A stretch of 32,491 nucleotides of DNA from Deltaproteobacteria bacterium (lineage in GTDB: Bacteria > Desulfobacterota > Syntrophia > Syntrophales > JAFGHS01), in contig JAFGLN010000051.1 in NCBI GenBank assembly GCA_016928025.1, forward strand, positions 1 through 32,491, written 5' to 3'. Both the position numbers and the translations under genes were made by a program. Under the pieces are notes generated by a model. It did no database searches and was not told the origin of the DNA. It saw only the letters and a program-made list of their open reading frames with translations. Shown here piece after piece: positions 28,201-32,491 of this stretch (the first letter of the stretch is position 1; each line of letters opens with the position of its first letter).

Positions 28201-29730
28201 CAGGAAGATGGAACCACACCGGTGCCGGAAAGCACCAGGGTTCGCTTGTATCGGGGAGATCCGTGTAATCCTGAGTATGTTACCTATGATTATACCAGCG
28301 CCGGTTTCTTTGAAATCGATGCCTTACCGCCGGGCGCTTATTATCTTTTGACCGAAGCAACCTATTATTATAACCAATGGTGGTCTCCGACCTGGGATGC
28401 TCAGAATTGTGAACAGGCCCAACCCATTACGTTTGCCTATGTGGGAGACGTTGCTGAAACGACCGACTTTCGTCTTAAAGCAAAAGGTTCCATTTCCGGC
28501 CATGTTTATCAGCTTGACGGCGAAACCCGGGTAGAGGGTTCGATGGGGGTATATTTATACAAAAAAAATCCACCCTGCAATACCTCCTACTATACATATG
28601 TATATGTTTCAAGTGACGGCAGTTATACATTCCGGGGACTCGATGCGGGTACCTATTTCATCCGGGCCTATTATGAATACAGTGATTATATGTCGGAGTG
28701 GTGGTCAACGGAGGGAGACACGTTCGATTGCGATGAGGCCGAGGCTATTGTTCTGACGGAGGGGCAGCAGGTCGATGCAATCGATTTCAGTCTTCATATA
28801 AAAGGTGGAATTTCCGGTAAGATTTTAAAAATCGACGGATCGCCTATTGATTCGGAATCCATGTATGTTAACTACTATGTTGGCGAATCGGCCTGCACGG
28901 CAACATATAAAGGCGGTACTGCGGCAAGCAGCACGGATGGCAGCTATACCATTTCCAGGCTTGCCCCCGGGACTTATTTTTTAAAAAGCAGGGCCTATTA
29001 TATGGACAACAGCGCTTACATCCCCGAGTGGTGGTCCGAAAGCGGACATATTTTGGATTGCGACCAGGCGGAAGGAATTCAGGTCGTATTAGACCAGTCC
29101 GTTGCGGACAAAGATTTCCATCTGTATGACTGTACTAATTTTCCCAATAAGGCCGCCAATGACAATTTTGACCAGGCCATTGTTCTTGCCGGTGCAAAAG
29201 GATCACAGTCAACAAACAATTTCTGCGCCTCCGCCCAAGACGGGGAGCCCGATCATGCCGGTTATGATGAGGGCGCAAAATCCTCCCTCTGGTGGCGCTG
29301 GACATCAACAAGCACAGGCAGCGTGATTTTTAATACGGAAAAGTCCTCCTTCGATACGGTGCTTGCCGTCTATACCGGCGGTGCGGTCGACGCCCTGAGC
29401 CTGGTGGCGCAAAACGACGATGACGGTAACGAACTGTGGAGCCGCCTGTCCTTTGTAGCTGAGGCGGGACAAACCTACGCCATTGCCGTCGATGCGTATG
29501 ACGGAATACCCGGTACAATGGTTTTGACTTACCAAAAAATTCAAGTACTGGCTGGCGATGTTAACGGAGACGAGTTTATCGATTTGAGCGATGCCATCCT
29601 TGCTCTCCAGACATTGACAAAATTTACAAGTGGCTCTATCCCCTACATTGAAGGTGATGTGAATGCCGACGGCCGAATCGGTATCGCCGACGCCGTCTTC
29701 ATCCTGCAAAAACTGGCGGAAACCCGGTAG
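25270..29730 (+). CDS. Giant exported repeat protein: YD remnant, Ca-binding repeats, ten Cys-pair domains, dockerin
   Basis: This 1486-residue protein starts with a membrane-export signal (hydrophobic 20-33, A-A-F-C near 38-41). Two YD repeats at about 46-80 resemble the neighbouring RHS protein. Asp-rich calcium-binding repeats of thrombospondin type 3 style follow (about 85-215, D-S-D-D-D-G-I-P-D-G). Ten SdrD/CnaB-like domains fill 224-1287. Then comes a Trp-rich beta domain (about 1288-1420, N-D-N-F-D-Q-A and S-L-W-W-R-W-T), and a dockerin-like pair ends the chain (G-D-V-N-G-D-E-F-I-D and G-D-V-N-A-D-G-R-I-G). GGAG 9 nt before ATG 25270 decides the start. It is 65 nt downstream of the RHS gene, with no terminator between, so co-transcription is likely. 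The probable location is the cell surface or outside the cell; the function is unknown. Confidence 0.9.
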   Translation: MKAKIIKYLNTYPVEGKMLPLHFLLLFIALAFWGYSTAAFCGESVSYDYDTRGRLINAYQNSGHSFHYGYDAAGNIVTFQQSAQTDSDGDFLPDSRGNASSCPYIDDADSDDDGIPDGLEDRNQDGAIDSNETNPCNPDTDGDGIQDGTELGYTEPVPDPDGAGPLKGTDTGVFQPDLEPGSTTNPLLKDTDNDGVDDGTEDADHNGRVDAGESNPAIVLSKSISGTLYEAGGTTFATPIVVKAYSGSSCNDLELEATTWSDADTGAYVFENLSNDGYYIFAEPSGTDVLGEWYSTAGDAYDCNHAERISLSSVSEAAGKDIYLNQAASIAGSVLENGGAVPAEAGNIYVKVYAQNACTGPVVKSVSLNPADGHFSVEGLSAGTYFVRADPGASGYQPEWWATGEDAYLCSTAEPIVVAFGAQIDTVEIRLDKGSRISGTVYKSDGTTAVTGETIVIEAYADDACAGNPYVSALINETTGAYTIAGLKPGTYFLKAKDLETSHIEEWWSETGNAFNCLQAGTIAVATQTDKTGIDFQLDTGGVISGTVFEADGETPVATPLVIEFYLYESTSYRACSVPLVTYTNQAADGSYSQSLPAGRYYMRINPTGTDYAFAWWTGTGGNLSCQGANDVTVQAGVMASGKNFKLQPSSVISGHIYQSDGVTPVAGALQVIAYSDDPCDLREVKRGAYDSATGQYLIGNLGNGGYTVFVNAEGTSYADEWWSSDGNAYFCFQANHMYVEDNQDVTDQDILLDVGGAVSGTVYQKDGVTPVDQAVPIGIYPENACGSYRKAMTATSDPATGQYVFSRQGPGSYTLRADPDSSNIYLDEWWSESGDAFDCQDADVFSVVSGSAQSGKDFSLDVKTTISGTIYKPDGATMNMLIYVYLYPDNPCQGSSIDYTYSSTSNGTFSFQGLKPGRYHIFADARYNIYASEWWSQSGNAFTCAEALEIVISSGEDITNLEIHMDVGAKISGTLYQEDGTTPVPESTRVRLYRGDPCNPEYVTYDYTSAGFFEIDALPPGAYYLLTEATYYYNQWWSPTWDAQNCEQAQPITFAYVGDVAETTDFRLKAKGSISGHVYQLDGETRVEGSMGVYLYKKNPPCNTSYYTYVYVSSDGSYTFRGLDAGTYFIRAYYEYSDYMSEWWSTEGDTFDCDEAEAIVLTEGQQVDAIDFSLHIKGGISGKILKIDGSPIDSESMYVNYYVGESACTATYKGGTAASSTDGSYTISRLAPGTYFLKSRAYYMDNSAYIPEWWSESGHILDCDQAEGIQVVLDQSVADKDFHLYDCTNFPNKAANDNFDQAIVLAGAKGSQSTNNFCASAQDGEPDHAGYDEGAKSSLWWRWTSTSTGSVIFNTEKSSFDTVLAVYTGGAVDALSLVAQNDDDGNELWSRLSFVAEAGQTYAIAVDAYDGIPGTMVLTYQKIQVLAGDVNGDEFIDLSDAILALQTLTKFTSGSIPYIEGDVNADGRIGIADAVFILQKLAETR
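25939..29130 (+). repeat. Array of ten ~106-residue SdrD/CnaB-like domains
   Basis: Ten in-frame repeats open with I-S-G-T/H-x-Y or close variants (I/V-S/A-G). Each holds a D-G-x-T-P-V-like turn, a first cysteine near position 27, a Y-x-F-x-G-L-x-x-G-x-Y-like strand, an E-W-W-like motif (W-Y in the first, N-Q-W-W in the eighth, A-W-W in the fourth), and a second cysteine in an F-x-C-x-x-A-like context near position 85. Every repeat has exactly two cysteines, suggesting one disulfide per domain. Sequence divergence between repeats is high, so the array is old and not a recent DNA tandem expansion. Confidence 0.85.
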
Positions 29731-29740
29731 TCAAAACCGG

Positions 29741-29777
29741 AAAATCAGGGAACATGGCCGATGATGTCCCTGATTTT
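29741..29777. terminator. Bidirectional rho-independent terminator
   Basis: AAAATCAGGGA (29741-29751) and TCCCTGATTTT (29767-29777) form a perfect 11-bp stem with a 15-nt loop and T-runs on both strands. It sits between the convergent repeat-protein and lipoprotein genes and overlaps the last codons of the lipoprotein gene. Confidence 0.75.
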
Positions 29778-30461
29778 TGATCGAACGGCATCGCCTCGGA
29801 AGATATCTTCTATGGTCGCGGACAGGGCACCGTTGAATTGTTGGCCCAGGATCTCCTCGGAGAAGCGTATATGTTCAAGGGATGTCTTACCGGTTGCGGA
29901 AACCGTGTAAAAGATTTTCCCTTTTTGAGTGTCGGCGAAAAAGACCGTTAACTTGACTTCCGCATGGTATCGTTTAATCGGTATATCATCTTTGCAGATC
30001 AGCTCCACCTGATCGATATTCCCGCCGACGACGATTCGGCCCCATTCCTTCCTTAACGTGTCTTCTTTACTATCCCAGGTCGGAGCATTGTCCGATACGG
30101 CATAACCTGTTTGCCGCAGGTAGTTTTTGATACTTTCGGAGACGGCCTGTGATAATTTATTTTTCTTGGGAATGACCGGAATCCGGCGCCCTCTTGATTT
30201 AATGACATGGCCGATCAGCAAATCGTCTCCTTCGGGCCTCGCATCATTGAAGGCGGCAACGGTAACAACCTGCTCCAATGGTGCAACAGACGGCTTGGCA
30301 GTGTCTTTCGACGGTTCATATTTGACATGAATACTGTACAGACTGGGAGAACAGGCAGTGAGGAGCAGGATTATGGGGAAGATGAAAAACTTTTTTACCC
30401 TTTTTGCGAACGGTTTCGGTAAAAAAACGGCTTGAAATAGTTCTGTCCTATCTTTCTTCAT
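29745..30461 (-). CDS. Outer-membrane-type lipoprotein, unknown function
   Basis: This 238-residue protein has a lipoprotein signal: a basic N-terminus, a hydrophobic stretch (about 25-35), and lipobox L34-T-A-C37. Ser at +2 suggests outer-membrane localisation. The mature part resembles YajG-like lipoproteins: F-N-D-A-R-P near residue 72, I-G-H-V-I-K near 83, and L-S-Q-A-V-S-E-S-I-K near 105. GGAGG before ATG 30461 supports the start. The gene follows the ABC-F gene by 25 nt and ends inside the bidirectional terminator. The family assignment is tentative. Confidence 0.82.
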   Translation of the reverse strand: MKKDRTELFQAVFLPKPFAKRVKKFFIFPIILLLTACSPSLYSIHVKYEPSKDTAKPSVAPLEQVVTVAAFNDARPEGDDLLIGHVIKSRGRRIPVIPKKNKLSQAVSESIKNYLRQTGYAVSDNAPTWDSKEDTLRKEWGRIVVGGNIDQVELICKDDIPIKRYHAEVKLTVFFADTQKGKIFYTVSATGKTSLEHIRFSEEILGQQFNGALSATIEDIFRGDAVRSKIRDIIGHVP

Positions 30462-30486
30462 TGTCTGACCTCCATACCGAATTGTT

Positions 30487-32466
30487 TCAAGAATGATCGG
30501 GACTCTCGAAAGCCTCCAGTTTTAAAGACAGCTCGTCCCACTCCAGATACAGCCTTTCCAAATCGATGGATATTTCCTTCAATTCCTGATCGAGGGTTTT
30601 GATCCTCTGCGGATTTTTGTGGATGTCCGGCTCGCACAGAAGAGTTTCGTTTTGGGTTTTGTGTTTTTCCAGAACGGCAATCCGCTCTTCAACAGCCGCC
30701 AATTCCTTTCTGATGCCGCGCGTCATCCTCGAAATGCGGTTTCGCTCTTCCGCCTCCAGCCGCTTGTCCGCTTTGGTCTTACGCCCGCTTCCCGCTGCGG
30801 CATCGGCCGTCTTGATCTTTTCCGAAACCGCATTCGTTTCGGTCGTGTTTTCCATCGTTTCCGACCGCCGCTTTTCGATGAAATAGGAATAGTTGCCCAG
30901 GTATTCGCGACAGGTCCCGTCCCGGATCTCAATGACCCGGTTGACCAGTCGATCGAGGAAATACCGGTCATGAGACACCAGAATAACCGTCCCGTGATAT
31001 TGCAGCAAGGCGTCCTGAAAAATATCCTTTGTCTTCAGATCAAGATGATTGGTCGGCTCGTCGAGGATCAGCAGATTCGAGTCCTGCAACAGGATCTTCA
31101 AGAGGGCCAAGCGCGACTTTTCGCCGCCCGACAAAACGGATATGCTTTTATGGATGTCGTCTCCGGAAAACAGAAAGGCGCCCAGGAGATTCCGCTTTTC
31201 CTGATCGTTGGCCTTGACACCCGCCTGGCTGATTTCCTCCCAGACCGTTTTGTCGTAGTTCAGGTTTTCGGCGCTTTCCTGGGAAAAGAAGGCCATGTTT
31301 ACATGGAGACCGACCTTGACCTGGCCCGCATCCGGCGTTTCGGTGCCGCTCAGCAGGCGGGTCAAGGTTGATTTGCCCGCTCCGTTCATGCCGACGAGGG
31401 CAATCTTGTCACCGCGATGGACGCTAAAACTCAAACCTTTCAGAACGTCCGTCTCGCCATAACTTTTAACGATATTGTCAACCGCCAGGACTTCCTTACC
31501 GCTTTTCATTCCTTCGGGAAATTGGATCCGGATGCTTTTGGCATTCGGATCAGTCCGCACCAGATCGTATTTTTCCAGCATCCTGATCCGGCTCTGCACC
31601 TGTTTGGCCTTCGTCGCCTTGTACCGGAACCGCTCGATAAACGCCTCGATCCGCTTGATCTCCCCTTTCTGGAGTTCCATTTCCTTCTTCAGGGCTTCCA
31701 GCCCCTTGTCTTTTTCCACCAGATAATGGGAGTAATTGCCCCGGTAAATCGTGATGCGGCGGTTGGCCAGATCGGCGATCTGGTTGACGATCTTATCGAG
31801 AAAAAAACGGTCATGGGCAACGGCAATAATGGTGCCTTTATAGTCTTTCAAGTAACTCTCCAGCCATTCCATGCTCTCCGTATCGAGGTGGTTGGTGGGT
31901 TCGTCCAGAAGCATCATGTCGGGCTCCGACAGGAGGATGACGGCGAACAAAACCCGCATTTTCCATCCGCCGGAAAATTCGGCGCAGTTTTTGGCAAAAT
32001 CCCTTTCCCGGAAACCCAGGCCTTTTAAGATCTGCCTGGATTTGGCTTCGAAGGCGTAGCCGTCTTTGGCGTTGAACCGGGCAACGGCCTGCTCATAGGC
32101 CTTCGTGACTCTTTTAAATTCCGCCGACCCCTCAGCACATCGGGAAATCGCCCCTTCCAGTTCCTTGATCTGCCCCTCAATGTCCGCCAGGCCGCTCTTT
32201 TTTTTCAGGTATTCCATGAGACCGACGGGCTCCAACTCGACCAGATCCTGAGGCAGATAACCGATGGTCTTGTTTTTACGATTGGGAATTTCAACGGAGC
32301 CGGCATCGAGGGGAACCATTCCCATGATGGTCCGAAAAAGCGTGGTCTTCCCCGTACCGTTTTCGCCGACGAGACCAATGCGGCTCCGTTCCGTGATGGT
32401 CCAGTTAATTCCTTCGTAGATAACCTGCCCGCCGAAGGAAAGGGAAAGGTCTTTGAGATAAATCAA
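30487..32466 (-). CDS. ABC-F family ATPase
   Basis: This 659-residue cytoplasmic protein has two ABC domains and no membrane segments, the ABC-F layout of ribosome-associated ATPases (Uup, YheS, EttA, resistance factors). Walker A motifs are G-E-N-G-T-G-K-T (34-41) and G-M-N-G-A-G-K-S, signatures F-S-G-G-W-K-M-R and L-S-G-G-E-K-S-R, and Walker B L-L-D-E-P-T-N-H-L-D in both halves. A basic helical linker joins them (about 255-300), and a charged coiled-coil tail covers about 525-659. Translation starts at TTG 32466, with AGGGGA 8 nt upstream; the N-terminus M-I-Y-L-K-D-L-S fits the family. The substrate or tRNA context is not predictable. The window ends 25 bases upstream. Confidence 0.95.
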   Translation of the reverse strand: MIYLKDLSLSFGGQVIYEGINWTITERSRIGLVGENGTGKTTLFRTIMGMVPLDAGSVEIPNRKNKTIGYLPQDLVELEPVGLMEYLKKKSGLADIEGQIKELEGAISRCAEGSAEFKRVTKAYEQAVARFNAKDGYAFEAKSRQILKGLGFRERDFAKNCAEFSGGWKMRVLFAVILLSEPDMMLLDEPTNHLDTESMEWLESYLKDYKGTIIAVAHDRFFLDKIVNQIADLANRRITIYRGNYSHYLVEKDKGLEALKKEMELQKGEIKRIEAFIERFRYKATKAKQVQSRIRMLEKYDLVRTDPNAKSIRIQFPEGMKSGKEVLAVDNIVKSYGETDVLKGLSFSVHRGDKIALVGMNGAGKSTLTRLLSGTETPDAGQVKVGLHVNMAFFSQESAENLNYDKTVWEEISQAGVKANDQEKRNLLGAFLFSGDDIHKSISVLSGGEKSRLALLKILLQDSNLLILDEPTNHLDLKTKDIFQDALLQYHGTVILVSHDRYFLDRLVNRVIEIRDGTCREYLGNYSYFIEKRRSETMENTTETNAVSEKIKTADAAAGSGRKTKADKRLEAEERNRISRMTRGIRKELAAVEERIAVLEKHKTQNETLLCEPDIHKNPQRIKTLDQELKEISIDLERLYLEWDELSLKLEAFESPDHS

Positions 32467-32491
32467 GGCTCAGATCCCCTGCTGCTCCGCC

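Noticed and set aside
25939-29130. Possible CRISPR-like or DNA tandem repeat array
   Set aside because: The periodicity is at the protein level, with about 106-residue diverged domains in one open frame; there are no short identical DNA repeats or spacers.
30619-31371. 250-residue plus-strand frame opposite the ABC-F gene
   Set aside because: It is antisense to the conserved second ABC domain, with no recognisable protein features.

Overview
The window looks like a chromosomal segment of an anaerobic Gram-negative bacterium, most likely in the former Deltaproteobacteria (Desulfobacterota, possibly Syntrophales-like). This is an inference from gene content: a split glycine decarboxylase, rubrerythrin-type peroxide defence, PilZ and hybrid-kinase signalling, and very large secreted RHS and repeat proteins. 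No rRNA, tRNA or CRISPR array was seen. Twenty protein genes are supported, and none looks broken.

Left part (1-6200): a minus-strand cluster runs zinc-ribbon membrane protein, gcvT, gcvH, gcvPA (glycine cleavage system). gcvPB is not in the window. A plus-strand run carries a cysteine-rich YkgJ-like protein, hpt and a zinc-ribbon/DUF3426-type membrane protein. Two copies of a roughly 145-bp terminal-inverted-repeat element (106-250 and 6018-6161) each sit just after the 3' end of a gene.

Signalling and AT-rich part (6200-14500, all minus strand): a flavodoxin-like gene; an AT-rich two-gene cassette made of a PP-loop N-acetyl-sugar-amidotransferase-like ATPase and an enolase-superfamily enzyme in which one catalytic lysine appears to be replaced; and a two-gene operon made of a PilZ/acyltransferase-like protein and a 1055-aa hybrid histidine kinase with an unusual sensory N-terminus.

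Middle (14500-20030, plus strand): rubrerythrin, a Na/phosphate cotransporter with a PhoU-like tail, a RecD2-type helicase and a ferritin-like rubrerythrin paralogue. A 554-bp region without a gene precedes rubrerythrin, and a perfect 16-bp inverted repeat separates rubrerythrin from the transporter.

Right part (20230-29730): two huge exported proteins lie in tandem 65 bp apart. The first is an RHS/YD-repeat protein with an eight-cysteine cluster, a PKD domain and a unique 210-residue tail. The second carries an RHS remnant, Asp-rich calcium-binding repeats, ten copies of a roughly 106-residue beta domain that each hold exactly two cysteines and a Trp-Trp (Trp-Tyr in repeat 1), a further Trp-rich domain and a C-terminal dockerin. 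They look like a co-expressed cell-surface pair and, with the AT-rich cassette, are the best candidates for something undescribed. Convergent minus-strand genes for a lipoprotein and an ABC-F ATPase close the window, behind a clear bidirectional terminator.
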